Positions 44,086 through 53,717 of a stretch of DNA of 64,000 nucleotides are shown in pieces. Location of the stretch: contig NZ_LT985747.1 of NCBI RefSeq assembly GCF_900289175.1, positions 1,536,096 through 1,600,095 of the forward strand. The letters are read 5' to 3'. The number at the start of each line of letters is the position of its first letter. Within the stretch, counting starts at the first letter, position 1. Under the pieces are notes generated by a model that searched no databases, had not been told where the DNA came from, and saw only the letters and a program-made list of their open reading frames with translations. Source of the stretch: Paenibacillus faecalis (GTDB taxonomy: Bacteria; Bacillota; Bacilli; Paenibacillales; Paenibacillaceae). A program made the translations under genes and the position numbers.

Positions 44086-46251
44086 TTAATCGATATTTGG
44101 CTTCCAACGCAATTTATTGATCTCGTGATCTGCTGAACGGGCAACGGCTACTCCATAAATGACCAAAATCAAGATGATTATACATGCAATGGTAAAGGCA
44201 ATCGGATAAAGTAACGCGTTGTCTTCGATGCTAATCATCACAAATGAAATCATCGCCTTTATACCAACAGCTCCGCTCACGCATGCAAGAGACATAGGTA
44301 ACAGAAAGGTCAGCAACACCTGTCTATGCATTGATTTTTTCATTTGATGACGTTTTGCCCCCAACATGGAAAGCGTTAAATAGCGCCCACCTGTCTGCTT
44401 CATCTGCGTCAAAAATTGTAAAGCCAATACTGTACAGGCAATAATCAAAAATAAAAATCCCATATATAATGTCGTATAACTTCCAGCAACTACATAGAAA
44501 AGTCTGCGTCCAAAGTTTTGTAAATAACTTTCGAACTCGAGGCCTGAAGACGTTAATAAATCTCTAGCCTCCATCATCGGTTTCATTAAACCTTGTTCGG
44601 CTTGCAGCTTTTGCGGGATGCGAAAATTCCAGTAGGTTGCATAGGTTTCTATATTTAATAATTGTTCAAACATTTGATCAGAAACTATGAACGCGGAATA
44701 AATTTCTACTGAACGATCTGCTACTAATCCTCTCATTGGAAGTGATGGGCGTATAAATACTTCCTGATCATTAATGCTCATCAAACTTTGCCCTTCTTTT
44801 GCAGCCTCCTCAAGAATATTATCTAGTACAGGCATGCTTTCCAGATTGTCCATATGCAAAAGGTCTGGATTAAAGTATAAAGCCAATTCATCTGAATCTA
44901 GGTTCAGTGGTTTTTCCCCTATAGCATCTAAAAGTCCATTATATGATGTTTCAGGAATGAGGTAAGGCTTTGTTGCATCAATCTCTAGGACCCCAAGCAG
45001 ATTAAGTGCTTCAGGGTTTTCCGAACTGATCGTGTAACTCTGCATTTCTCCAGATAAAAATTGCTCTTTGTAGTTGCTTGGCAGAGCCATAATGAGTTGC
45101 TCTCTTAATTTTGACCAATCAACTAACGATGAAGGCAAGTCGTCTTCCCCACGTTCATACTGGTGTTTCATCCTTCCAATTTCCAAGAGATTCAAGTCCT
45201 CTACATAGGGTACCATTTTTTCTGAAGCAAGAAATTGCTCAACCTTTTGATGGTCCCCCTTAACCGTAAAATCATATAACGAGGAACTCCTAGCATAGAC
45301 ACTTTCAAAGCTTATAATCGTTGAAGCACCCTCTGCTATCAAAATGATCGACAACGTGATAAGGATCGATGTTACAGCAACAGAAGTGGATTTATTAGCT
45401 ACGTTCTCTTGAAACTGCCTTAATGTAAATGTGCGCAGACCTTTCGTAGATTTACGCTCAGACAAGCTTGCCAATAAACCTAGTAGTTTTCCAAATCCCC
45501 TCATAAAAAGGATCGTTCCTAAACTTCCGAGAGTGAGTGCCACAAACAGAACCAGTCCTCCAAAGTCCATAAAACGATATAAAACGATCCAATATGCCAC
45601 GCCTAGTAAAATAGAACCTGCCAATATATGGAGTATATTGCCTTTAACATGCCCCATATCTTGTTTCTTATCCATTTGCTCTTTCAGTAATTGATGTACC
45701 TCTTGATTGAATAATCTTCCCCCAAGAATGACTAATGCTATAAACTGGATAAGTAAAAAACCGATGATCGTAAAGAGAATCGCACTTACCGACAAGCTTA
45801 TTTGATGACCGATAATGCCTTGTCCGACTAATCTGGAAACCGTCAAGCTGATGATTTCTGCTAAAAATACGCCTATTAACAGGCCTCCAATGAGCGCTAA
45901 AACAGAAGTGATGAACCCCTCTAATAAAAGTTGAAAAACGAGGCGTTCTTTGCGCATTCCTAACATCAGATAAAGTCCCAACTCTTTGCTTCTCCGATTT
46001 AATTGATACCGATTGGCGAATAAAACTAAGAAAAACAATAAAAACAATGCAAAACCATACACAATGGGCATTAGGGCTAAAAGTTTATCGATCGCATCAC
46101 TTTCAAATTCTCTTAAGAATAATATAATATCTTGTTTCCCTAGTGAAAGAATGATATAAAACGAGGCTACTGCTGTGACAAGGGTTGCAAAGTAGATTAC
46201 ATTCTCCTTACGACTTCGTTTCGCATTACGATAAATCAGCCTAGAGAACAT
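44086..46251 (-). CDS. BceB-type ABC transporter permease
   Basis: About 721 aa from ATG 46251, with GGGGGAGGAAG upstream. Ten transmembrane segments with a large extracellular domain (~300-530) between helices VII and VIII, diagnostic of Bce-type permeases that free lipid II-cycle intermediates from peptide antibiotics such as bacitracin and act as the sensor. FtsX-like segments are present. It overlaps the ATPase gene by 11 bp. Confidence 0.94.
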   Translation of the reverse strand: MFSRLIYRNAKRSRKENVIYFATLVTAVASFYIILSLGKQDIILFLREFESDAIDKLLALMPIVYGFALFLLFFLVLFANRYQLNRRSKELGLYLMLGMRKERLVFQLLLEGFITSVLALIGGLLIGVFLAEIISLTVSRLVGQGIIGHQISLSVSAILFTIIGFLLIQFIALVILGGRLFNQEVHQLLKEQMDKKQDMGHVKGNILHILAGSILLGVAYWIVLYRFMDFGGLVLFVALTLGSLGTILFMRGFGKLLGLLASLSERKSTKGLRTFTLRQFQENVANKSTSVAVTSILITLSIILIAEGASTIISFESVYARSSSLYDFTVKGDHQKVEQFLASEKMVPYVEDLNLLEIGRMKHQYERGEDDLPSSLVDWSKLREQLIMALPSNYKEQFLSGEMQSYTISSENPEALNLLGVLEIDATKPYLIPETSYNGLLDAIGEKPLNLDSDELALYFNPDLLHMDNLESMPVLDNILEEAAKEGQSLMSINDQEVFIRPSLPMRGLVADRSVEIYSAFIVSDQMFEQLLNIETYATYWNFRIPQKLQAEQGLMKPMMEARDLLTSSGLEFESYLQNFGRRLFYVVAGSYTTLYMGFLFLIIACTVLALQFLTQMKQTGGRYLTLSMLGAKRHQMKKSMHRQVLLTFLLPMSLACVSGAVGIKAMISFVMISIEDNALLYPIAFTIACIIILILVIYGVAVARSADHEINKLRWKPNID

Positions 46252-47020
46252 TTGCGCTTCCTCCCCCAAGCTGAGCTAGTAACTGCAAAATTCTTTCATA
46301 AAATTTCTCTTGTGACTCATCATGTTTACGACGCAGTTCATGAAAGATGACACCATCTTGAATAAAAAGGATTCTTGAACAAAAACTCGCTGCATTCGGA
46401 TCGTGGCTGACCATTAAAATGGTCCTTCCATGGCTTTTATTAATGCCTTCCAACTTATTCATTAATGTTCGTGCAGAACGTGTATCCAATGCTCCTGTCG
46501 GTTCATCTGCAAGAACGATGTCTGGATCAGGAATCAAACAACGTGCAGCTGCCACCCTTTGCTTTTGTCCTCCAGACATTTGAGATGGGAATTTATGAAG
46601 GATATCTGTAATTTCTAAAAAACCTGCCAGCTCATTTAATTTAGCTCGTGCTTTTGCAAAATCCACCCCGTGAATCGATAATGGCAACAGTATATTTTCT
46701 TGTCCAGTTAGATTATCCAGTAATTCAAAGTCTTGAAACAAATACCCAATTCGACTACCGCGATACTCCGCTAAATCCTTACTGTCAAAAGCACTGATGT
46801 TTTTACCATTTAAAAGCACACGTCCAGATGTCGGTTTTATGATTGTTGCAATGCAGTTTAATAATGTCGTTTTACCAGATCCGCTTGGCCCCATTATTCC
46901 TAAGAATTCTCCTGGGAGAATATCAAAACTAACCCCGTTTAAAGCTTGGGTTATATTGTTTTTCTTTCCGTAATTTTTTTGTAAGTCTTGAACTTCTAGC
47001 AACTTTCCTCGTCTGACCAC
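46241..47020 (-). CDS. BceA-type ABC transporter ATPase
   Basis: About 259 aa from GTG 47020, with AGGAGCG upstream. Walker A GPSGSGKTT, Q-loop YLFQDFELLDNL, signature MSGGQKQRVAAARC, Walker B PDIVLADEPTGALD and SHD. First gene of the bceAB-bceRS unit, which is itself in the order ATPase-permease-regulator-kinase. Confidence 0.95.
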   Translation of the reverse strand: MVRRGKLLEVQDLQKNYGKKNNITQALNGVSFDILPGEFLGIMGPSGSGKTTLLNCIATIIKPTSGRVLLNGKNISAFDSKDLAEYRGSRIGYLFQDFELLDNLTGQENILLPLSIHGVDFAKARAKLNELAGFLEITDILHKFPSQMSGGQKQRVAAARCLIPDPDIVLADEPTGALDTRSARTLMNKLEGINKSHGRTILMVSHDPNAASFCSRILFIQDGVIFHELRRKHDESQEKFYERILQLLAQLGGGSANVL

Positions 47021-47075
47021 TGTATATCGCTCCTTTCTTATGATTTCGAAATGATAATCGAATTGAGCTATACAC

Positions 47076-47120
47076 ATTATAGCCAGTAAAAAAGGCCGGA
47101 AACACTTACAGATGGTGTAA
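47076..47120 (-). promoter_or_regulatory. bceA promoter region with a BceR-like box
   Basis: The inverted repeat TTACA (47106-47110), 5 bp, TGTAA (47116-47120) resembles the BceR operator half-sites. On the minus strand a TATAAT box (47081-47076) follows ~25 bp later, ~55 bp ahead of the bceA start. The -35 is poor, as expected for an activator-dependent promoter. The spacer is 5 bp, against the 4 I recall for BceR. Confidence 0.6.
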
Positions 47121-47210
47121 GGAAACTTGGATGGTGTGGATTGGAAGGATTTTAATCACTATATATAGTGTACCGTAATAGTTCATTTATTGAAGATCAG
47201 CACGTATAAA

Positions 47211-47272
47211 AGGCATCCGACATAAGGATGGTTTGCCTAAAAAAGGTCCTGTCCTTTGTCTGATGCCCTTAT
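47211..47272. terminator. Long imperfect hairpin upstream of bceA
   Basis: AAGGCATC.GACA..AAGGA pairs with TCCTT.GTC.GATGCC across a loop carrying GGCC-free CCTAAAAAAGG. It could end transcription from the 47.5-kb gene or be a remnant. The rest of 47121-47505 shows no gene. Confidence 0.4.
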
Positions 47273-47505
47273 CGCTATGTTTTTCTTTTATTCTATGTAA
47301 TGGCTTGAGCCTCAAAGTATGCTAATAGCTAACTAATCCAAGAACCACAAAGAATGGACAAGAACCAGATCAGCACATAATCAAAAATTCACCGTTGAAT
47401 CGATCTGCTTGTTCATCTTAGGTAAAGCTGTTCCCCGATAAATTGTAATGTCTTCCAACTCCATAGATACAAAAATCTTGACATACCTTGGTGGTATACT
47501 CTTAT

Positions 47506-47724
47506 TCATTCAACAGTCTTTAATTTTTTCTCAACTTCTTTCAATCTTTGTTCTAACTCATTTAATTGTTGTTGTTGATCTTGTAAAATCTTTTGTTCTT
47601 TCATTAACTTTTGATTCGCACGATTTTCGTGATTCTTAAACATTCTACTAAAGAATATGACGATTAATAGAGGAATGATAACAATAAATATTAAACTAAC
47701 ACTGAGTGATGATAAATAATTCAT
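47506..47724 (-). CDS. Small membrane-anchored coiled-coil protein
   Basis: 72 aa: one N-terminal transmembrane helix (residues ~5-27, SVSLIFIVIIPLLIVIFF), then a Gln/Lys/Glu heptad coil (MKEQKILQDQQQQLNELEQRLKEVEKK). AAGGAG precedes the ATG. Unassigned; a PspB-like layout suggests an envelope-stress or regulatory role. Confidence 0.65.
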   Translation of the reverse strand: MNYLSSLSVSLIFIVIIPLLIVIFFSRMFKNHENRANQKLMKEQKILQDQQQQLNELEQRLKEVEKKLKTVE

Positions 47725-47895
47725 TTATCGTTCTCCTTATTTCATTAATAACTAAAAGTCTCTCTAGTTAATCATATGGCATTCACGTCATTTGTTTAAA
47801 GTACATCTAAGCGATTTTACACTTTTCCCCATTGCACTTGACTAAAGAATAAACGTTCTAATTTTAAGTCTTAGAACGCTTTAAATTTTATAACT

Positions 47896-48213
47896 TTAGA
47901 TTATTTGTAACTTATACATAAAATAAATAATATTATCTTCTTGTATCGTATCTGTTGCTACTTTGTTTTTATGTGTTTTTTTACACTTTATGCATTGATG
48001 TATAATCTGATATCCTTTTTTGGCTGAGTAATCAAGGGCAATCGGTTTCATTAGTCCTTTACACTGGCTTAAACGATCACCCGTTTTATTATCTAGATGT
48101 TTAGAATATAAACAAAATGGACAATGATTTCGATAGCTACCATTGGTTAATGGTGAAACTTCAGCACTGCACTTTTCACATTGAAAAGAAGTATTCTCTA
48201 GTTTTCTACTCAT
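47896..48213 (-). CDS. RNHCP-domain zinc protein
   Basis: 105 aa. Three zinc-type Cys pairs: FQCEKCSAEV (~11-14), the diagnostic YRNHCPFCLYSKH (~27-39) and HQCIKCKKTH (~73-76). The RNHCP family has no settled function. TTGGAGG precedes the ATG. Confidence 0.85.
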   Translation of the reverse strand: MSRKLENTSFQCEKCSAEVSPLTNGSYRNHCPFCLYSKHLDNKTGDRLSQCKGLMKPIALDYSAKKGYQIIHQCIKCKKTHKNKVATDTIQEDNIIYFMYKLQII

Positions 48214-48668
48214 TTACTTTCCTCCAAAATGAATTTTTCATCTTTGGAGAAAAGGGTTCCGTTTGTTTTTCTGCGCTTTAGCAGTTTCAGGCTTTGAATA
48301 AGAGAGACCTATTCACCGTTTTATTCTATAAAACGATTACTTCTAGTTCCAGCTTCACAAAGGCATATTTAATCCTTTGATCCGAACCACGGTTGATTTT
48401 GTATATTTGTATCAACCACTGTGATGCAGCTAACGCCACATCCCACTAGTATGTGTCATTATTCATCACTGACATCGGCATCGTCCCCTAGAAAGCAATG
48501 AGTTTAAAAGAGAGTAATAAAATATGAATCCCCCCTAATATCTATAAAAGTCTTTAATTTATTAAATCAAAATCAATGTAACATATTTTTTAGAAAAAAT
48601 CTTTTTGAACAGTTATCTATTTGTAGCTACGACAAAAAAACATCCATTCCGTTACTACGCTTCTAACA
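48214..48668. other. Intergenic stretch without a recognisable gene
   Basis: From the RNHCP start to the terminator at 48.67 kb I see scattered stops in all frames and no strong ribosome binding sites or long hairpins. It may contain decayed sequence. Confidence 0.4.
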
Positions 48669-48712
48669 AAAAAATGTGTGCTCGATTAACCTAAGTATAA
48701 TCGAGCGCACAT
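48669..48712 (-). terminator. Terminator after the tiny ORFs at 48.7 kb
   Basis: Minus-strand TGTGCGCTCGATT, 11-nt loop, AATCGAGCACACA then TTTTTTTG. A 13-bp stem with one mismatch and a T7 tail. Confidence 0.85.
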
Positions 48713-48727
48713 AATTCTTAACAAAAA

Positions 48728-48798
48728 CTACTTTAAACAACAAGGATTTGGGGCCATTAACGGTGGACTTTGTGGAATGTTTTAAAAAGTTTGATCAT
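48728..48798 (-). CDS. Two overlapping tiny ORFs (13 and 9 codons)
   Basis: ATG 48798 with GAGGGGAGAAA directly upstream opens MIKLFKTFHKVHR and stops at 48757. The stop overlaps a second ATG giving MAPNPCCLK, which stops at 48728 before a strong terminator. A one-base frameshift would fuse them into a peptide with a CC near its C-terminus. The first part and its upstream region recur, damaged, near 42010-42050. A short signalling or leader peptide is possible. Confidence 0.3.
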
Positions 48799-48847
48799 TT
48801 TCTCCCCTCTTCCACAATCGAGCCTAATTACTTAAAATGTGCTCGTA

Positions 48848-48890
48848 TTAAAAACCATGGAATCATCTGGTTTTAGATGCTCCATGGTTT
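48848..48890 (-). terminator. Terminator of the RidA gene
   Basis: Minus-strand AAACCATGGA, loop, TCCATGGTTTTTAATA: a 10-bp perfect stem plus T5, about 20 bp past the RidA stop. Confidence 0.85.
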
Positions 48891-48910
48891 TGATGAAGTG
48901 TGTTTAAATT

Positions 48911-49309
48911 TTATACTTTAGCTGCCCAAATTTCTATTTCAATTTTTATCTCAGGTAAACCTAACTCAGCAATATATCCAATCGTCATTGCTGGATAATC
49001 ATTACTAAATAATTGTTCCCACTCTGAATCTAAGAACTCCCAATCAATTTTCTCAGTAGCCCATACGTTCACTTTTATAATATTTTCAGCACTTAACCCT
49101 TCAGATTCCAGTACTGTTTTTATATTGGTAAACGTATTACTCACTTGCTCATTCATATTTTGTGGGAATTGTCCATTTCGATCTACACCAACTTGACCTG
49201 ATGTCACGTATAACTCTGCATTCCTTGGAATTTTTGTAATATGTGTGTAATTGCCAACTGGTGCAGGCATACTTGATGGGTTTTTTCTTATAATTCTTTC
49301 GTATTCCAT
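48911..49309 (-). CDS. RidA-family protein (YjgF/YER057c/UK114)
   Basis: 132 aa with the family layout (SMPAPVGNYTHITKIPRNAELYVTSGQVGVD, TNIKTVLESEGLSAENIIKVNVWAT, YPAMTIGYIAELGLPEIKIEIEIWAAK). RidA hydrolyses reactive enamine/imine intermediates from PLP enzymes. The usual active-site Arg before the C-terminal motif appears replaced (MTIGYIAELG rather than RS/AxVxV.LP), so this may be a non-archetypal subfamily. Confidence 0.9.
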   Translation of the reverse strand: MEYERIIRKNPSSMPAPVGNYTHITKIPRNAELYVTSGQVGVDRNGQFPQNMNEQVSNTFTNIKTVLESEGLSAENIIKVNVWATEKIDWEFLDSEWEQLFSNDYPAMTIGYIAELGLPEIKIEIEIWAAKV

Positions 49310-49700
49310 TTATTTACCTCGCCATTTAAAAGAATTTTCTGCAGTTTTTCCTAGAAGATCAAATTTAGACACACTTCACCCTTGAAGAGACTTCTAGAAA
49401 AAAACAGCAGTGGAGTATCCATATCCGTAAGATAAAGACTTAAGTGATTTTTTCTTCATGGGTGAATACTCCTCTCTCTTAAAATGACAAGATTTTGATA
49501 ATTAATATTTTATAGGAAATAGGTTCTTTGCACAACTTAAATATTAATCTAAGGTTTATTCCGTAAAATGACCAAGATTATTGAATTTAAAAAAACAGAT
49601 TATTAGCATAATTGTATCAAACTTTATTCCAAGTCTACACCTCAACAATCTGGCCCTTTAATGGAATAACTTTATTATCACTTAATAGGTTCTTAATCCA
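49310..49700. other. Intergenic stretch with no gene seen
   Basis: AT-rich. A CTAGAAG/CTTCTAG pair (about 49351-49393) could close a large loop. Otherwise nothing recognisable before the glmS terminator. Confidence 0.4.
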
Positions 49701-49745
49701 CAAAAAAACCGAAATCCCTTCTTTAATAGAGATAGGATTTCGGTT
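49701..49745 (-). terminator. Terminator of glmS
   Basis: Minus-strand AACCGAAATCC, 17-nt loop, GGATTTCGGTT then TTTTTTG: 11-bp perfect stem and T-tail, ~80 bp past the glmS stop. Confidence 0.88.
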
Positions 49746-49828
49746 CATCTTTTTATAAACGGTGCGACTTTTTTTATAAACAGTTCAACTTTTTTTCAAA
49801 GCCACACCTTCAAACAACACCTCTACAC

Positions 49829-51661
49829 TCACTCCACCGTCACACTCTTCGCCAAGTTACGCGGCTTATCCACGTCATGCCCCAGCGCAAGGGATGCATA
49901 GTAAGCAAGCAGCTGCAGTGGTACTACAGACAATGCTGCTGTAAGAAGCGGCAGCGTCTTCGGAATCGCAAAGGCCTGATCCACGGACTTCAGCAGGTTC
50001 ACCACATGCTCTTCATGGGTGATGACCATAACGTCAGCGCCGCGCGCCTTCACTTCCTTGATGTTGCTCACGGTTTTCTCAAGAACGTCCTCCTGGGTCG
50101 CCAGAGCGATCACAGGTATTCCTTCCTCGATGAGAGCTAGTGTACCGTGCTTCAATTCACCAGCAGCGTATGCCTCTGAGTGAATATAAGAGATTTCTTT
50201 CATCTTGAGCGATCCTTCTTGAGCGACGGCAAAGTCTTGACCGCGTCCAATGAAGAACAGGTGCTCATGCTTCGAAATTTGTTCTGCGTAATTTTTAATC
50301 GCTTCGGTATTTGCCAAAATGGACTCAACCTGCTCCGGCAAAGCTTCCATCGCCGCTAGAATCTCAGCCGAAGCCTCCTCGGTGATTGTACCGCGGACTT
50401 GAGCCAGGTACAGACCGAATAGATAAAAGGCGATTAGCTGAGATGTGTAAGCCTTCGTAGACGCTACGGCTATTTCAGGACCAGCCAGCGTGCCGAATAC
50501 ATCATCCGCTTCACGAGCAATCGAGCTACCTACCACGTTGGTGATAGCCAGTACATGAGCACCATGGCTTTTCGCTTCACGCAGTGCAGCGAGCGTATCC
50601 GCTGTTTCACCGGATTGGCTGACTACGATCACAAGCGTCTCTGGTGTAACGATTGGGGAGCGGTAACGGTATTCGGATGCCACATCATTTTCAACGGGAA
50701 TCCGAGCCAAGGATTCGATAACGGTGCGACCGATCAGACCGGCATGATATGCCGTACCGCAGGCAACGATCTGAATGTTGCGAATCTTCGCAATCTGCTC
50801 TTTTGTCAGCTTCAGATCTGGCAGCACCACCTTACGGCCGCTTTCATCAATACGACCGAGCATCGTGTCGCGGTACGCTCTTGGCTGTTCATGAATCTCC
50901 TTCAGCATGAAGTGATCAAAACCACCTTTTTCTGCAGTGACCGCATCCCAATCGACATGAATCATTTCCCGAGAAATAAAGTTCCCCTCAATTGTCATCA
51001 GTTCGACAGCGTCTGCTGTAAGCAGCGCCATCTCGCCATCATTCAGAATGTACACATTACGCGTATATTTCAAAATCGCCGGAATATCAGAAGCGATAAA
51101 GTTCTCTTTATCTCCAAGCCCGATAATCAGTGGGCTGGCTTGACGCACAGCAACCAATTTACCCGGCTCATGCTCAGTCAGCACACCAAGAGCAAAAGCA
51201 CCTCTCATATAGGAAATAGCCTTTTGTACCGCTTTAACAATATCTCCGTCATACTCACGGGCAATAAGGTGAACAATTACCTCTGTATCTGTTTCGGACA
51301 CAAAATGATGCCCCTGCGCGATCAGTTCTTCCTTCAGCTCCAGATAGTTCTCCACAATCCCGTTATGAACAACCGAGAACTTCTGGCTCTCATCTGTATG
51401 CGGATGGGAGTTAACGTCCGATGGCTTTCCGTGAGTTGCCCAGCGGGTATGTCCAATCCCGGCCATACCAACAAGCGGAGCTTCCTCCAGCTTGGATTCC
51501 AGGTTGGCAAGACGCCCTTGCGCTTTAGCAACACTAAGACCTTCGTTGGTAAGCACTGCGATTCCCGCCGAATCGTATCCGCGATACTCCAGCTTTTTCA
51601 ATCCATCAATCAGCACTGACTGCGTTTTCTGATTTCCAATATATCCGACAATACCACACAT
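49829..51661 (-). CDS. glmS: Glutamine-fructose-6-phosphate aminotransferase
   Basis: 610 aa from ATG 51661 (MCGIVGYIGN, Cys2 being the N-terminal nucleophile after Met removal), with GGAGGAATATT upstream. The glutaminase domain (~1-240) is followed by two SIS isomerase domains (VACGTAYHAGL, SQSGETADTL, STKAYTSQ) and ends DVDKPRNLAKSVTVE. It makes glucosamine-6-phosphate for cell wall synthesis. Controlled by the ribozyme in its leader. Confidence 0.98.
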   Translation of the reverse strand: MCGIVGYIGNQKTQSVLIDGLKKLEYRGYDSAGIAVLTNEGLSVAKAQGRLANLESKLEEAPLVGMAGIGHTRWATHGKPSDVNSHPHTDESQKFSVVHNGIVENYLELKEELIAQGHHFVSETDTEVIVHLIAREYDGDIVKAVQKAISYMRGAFALGVLTEHEPGKLVAVRQASPLIIGLGDKENFIASDIPAILKYTRNVYILNDGEMALLTADAVELMTIEGNFISREMIHVDWDAVTAEKGGFDHFMLKEIHEQPRAYRDTMLGRIDESGRKVVLPDLKLTKEQIAKIRNIQIVACGTAYHAGLIGRTVIESLARIPVENDVASEYRYRSPIVTPETLVIVVSQSGETADTLAALREAKSHGAHVLAITNVVGSSIAREADDVFGTLAGPEIAVASTKAYTSQLIAFYLFGLYLAQVRGTITEEASAEILAAMEALPEQVESILANTEAIKNYAEQISKHEHLFFIGRGQDFAVAQEGSLKMKEISYIHSEAYAAGELKHGTLALIEEGIPVIALATQEDVLEKTVSNIKEVKARGADVMVITHEEHVVNLLKSVDQAFAIPKTLPLLTAALSVVPLQLLAYYASLALGHDVDKPRNLAKSVTVE

Positions 51662-51811
51662 AGTAATATTCCTCCGTTCAATTTTCCAAAAAAGAGCATG
51701 TGGAATAGAACGCGGCGCACCTGTGCGGCTTATAACCAAAGAAGAATGAATTATTCAATTTTCAACGTACCAATACATCAGATACATCAGACAATTTAAT
51801 CGTTCAGTTGA

Positions 51812-52050
51812 TCATCATGAATGCACTCTTCTTTTCGTCACATTAACCGCGTTCATCGCACACTCATGGTTTAGGTTCATATAGTACACCTGCCGGTACG
51901 TTGTATGAACGGTCGCCCATTCATTTTCCGATCCGGCTTACGGCTGGTGCTGGTTGCCGGGAGGTCCCCGCCGAACAATTCGAACACCTCCACCTCGTCA
52001 GCTTGCTCTGCCGATGGCCAGCCTATGCAAAAAACGTTCGGTCAGCTTAT
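51812..52050 (-). ncRNA. glmS ribozyme-riboswitch
   Basis: The glmS 5' leader on the minus strand contains the conserved core: AAGCTGACGAGGTGGAGG, then TTCGGCGGGGACCTCCCGG, with the likely cleavage site at A|GCTGACC near 52046 and a 3' end near GTGCATTCATGATGA. This closely follows the Bacillus glmS ribozyme, which self-cleaves when glucosamine-6-phosphate binds and so lowers glmS expression. Boundaries are approximate. Confidence 0.9.
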
Positions 52051-52263
52051 ATAGCGTATATCTTAAAAGCTAACCCTTCTTTCCTGCATTCAGCCCTTCC
52101 CGCGCAGCATCAAGCTCTGGCGCTTGTATTGCATAATAACCTTACAACCCTCACTTTCTATCTTTGAATAACATTTTTATATTATATTCATCCAGCAGAT
52201 GTATTGCAACTGGGCCTCTCTTCCAGTTACTTGTGTTCTTATCATATAAAACCTCATAACAAA

Positions 52264-52295
52264 GCCGATGGAACTGTTGTTATAGTCCCACCGGC
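52264..52295 (-). terminator. Probable terminator after glmM
   Basis: GCCGATGGAACT ... AGTCCCACCGGC forms a 12-bp stem with two G-U pairs; on the minus strand it is followed by TTTGTTAT. Moderate strength. Confidence 0.55.
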
Positions 52296-52341
52296 CCAAT
52301 CAAGATCCAGCCCTATTTCCCTTTAAAATCCAACTTGCGAC

Positions 52342-53682
52342 TCACGCAAGCTCCTTTTTTACCACATCAGCGATCTGGGCTACATACCGATCCAGTTCTT
52401 CCTTGTCTGGACCTTCCGCCATCACGCGAATTAAAGACTCCGTTCCTGAAGGACGAACCAAAACTCGTCCATTATCACCAAGAATCTGCTCCACTTCTTT
52501 AATCGCTGCTTCGATCTGCGCATTTCCTTCATATTTGCTCTTATCGCCTACGCGAACATTAACAAGTACTTGCGGGTATTTTCGCATACTGCGCTTAAGC
52601 TCATTCAGACGTTTCCCAGAGGATACGATTGTATCTACAAGCTGAATACCTGTCAAAATACCATCGCCTGTTGTATTATAATCCAGGAAAATAACATGAC
52701 CGGATTGTTCCCCGCCCAAATTATAACCTCCGCGGCGCATTTCCTCCATAACATACCGGTCGCCTACAGCCGTTTTGGCAGTCTTCAGCTTCAGTGTGTC
52801 GCATGCCTTGTAAAAACCTATATTACTCATGACAGTAGATACAATGGTACCTTCCTTCAATTTGCCTGCCTGATTCATAGCCTCACCGCAAATACAAAGA
52901 ATGTAATCGCCATCCACTTCTTCACCTGTATGATCGATCGCAATCAACCGGTCTGCATCACCATCAAAAGCCAGACCCAAGTCAGCCCCCTGACGTACGA
53001 CCTCTTCCTTCAAACGCTCCGGATGCGTCGATCCGCATTCATCGTTAATGTTCAAGCCATTCGGCTCTGCACCTATAGCAATGACTTCAGCTCCCAGCTC
53101 GCGGAATAATTTCGGGGCGAGTTCATAAGCTGCGCCGTTTGCGCAATCCAAAACAACTTTCAAACCATCAAAACGCTTGCTGATCGTTGTCTTCAGATAT
53201 TCCAAATATTTATATTTGGATTCATTATCAACAACCACTTCGCCTAAATCTTTACCTACTGGACGAGGAAGCTCATCCGTATCCGCATCCATCAGCTCTT
53301 CAATCTTCAATTCCGTTTCATCGGACAGTTTAAAGCCATCACCGCCAAAAAATTTAATCCCGTTATCCTCAACTGGATTATGTGAAGCGGAAATCATAAC
53401 CCCTGCATCTGCTTTAAGCAATCGGGTAATATAAGCGACTGCCGGCGTGGATACAATGCCCAAGCGAATAACATGCGCGCCGATCGACAGCAACCCAGCT
53501 ACGAGAGCAGATTCGAGCATAGCACCGGATATACGCGTATCCATACCGATAACAACGGTTGGTTTCTCCTTATCCCCTGTAAGAACATATCCCCCACAAC
53601 GCCCAATGCTATATGCTAATTCAGCAGTGAGCTCTTTATTGGCAACCCCTCTAACACCATCTGTTCCAAAATATTTCCCCAT
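52342..53682 (-). CDS. glmM: Phosphoglucosamine mutase
   Basis: 446 aa, complete. Starts [19 protein letters not shown]; active-site phosphoserine loop [15 protein letters not shown] (~100), metal loop AFDGDADR (~240), sugar loop GGEQSGHV (~325) and phosphate loop [12 protein letters not shown] (~410). Converts glucosamine-6-P to glucosamine-1-P. It is in the conserved cdaA-cdaR-glmM order, where c-di-AMP synthesis and cell wall precursor supply are linked. Confidence 0.98.
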   Translation of the reverse strand: MGKYFGTDGVRGVANKELTAELAYSIGRCGGYVLTGDKEKPTVVIGMDTRISGAMLESALVAGLLSIGAHVIRLGIVSTPAVAYITRLLKADAGVMISASHNPVEDNGIKFFGGDGFKLSDETELKIEELMDADTDELPRPVGKDLGEVVVDNESKYKYLEYLKTTISKRFDGLKVVLDCANGAAYELAPKLFRELGAEVIAIGAEPNGLNINDECGSTHPERLKEEVVRQGADLGLAFDGDADRLIAIDHTGEEVDGDYILCICGEAMNQAGKLKEGTIVSTVMSNIGFYKACDTLKLKTAKTAVGDRYVMEEMRRGGYNLGGEQSGHVIFLDYNTTGDGILTGIQLVDTIVSSGKRLNELKRSMRKYPQVLVNVRVGDKSKYEGNAQIEAAIKEVEQILGDNGRVLVRPSGTESLIRVMAEGPDKEELDRYVAQIADVVKKELA

Positions 53683-53717
53683 ATTTGTTTATCTCCTTTT
53701 ATCTACTTTTCACATTG

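Noticed and set aside
49750..49800. Second terminator or short tandem repeat (TTTATAAAC...) after glmS
   Set aside because: Only two imperfect 21-22-bp units of simple AT-rich sequence; the real terminator is at 49701-49745.
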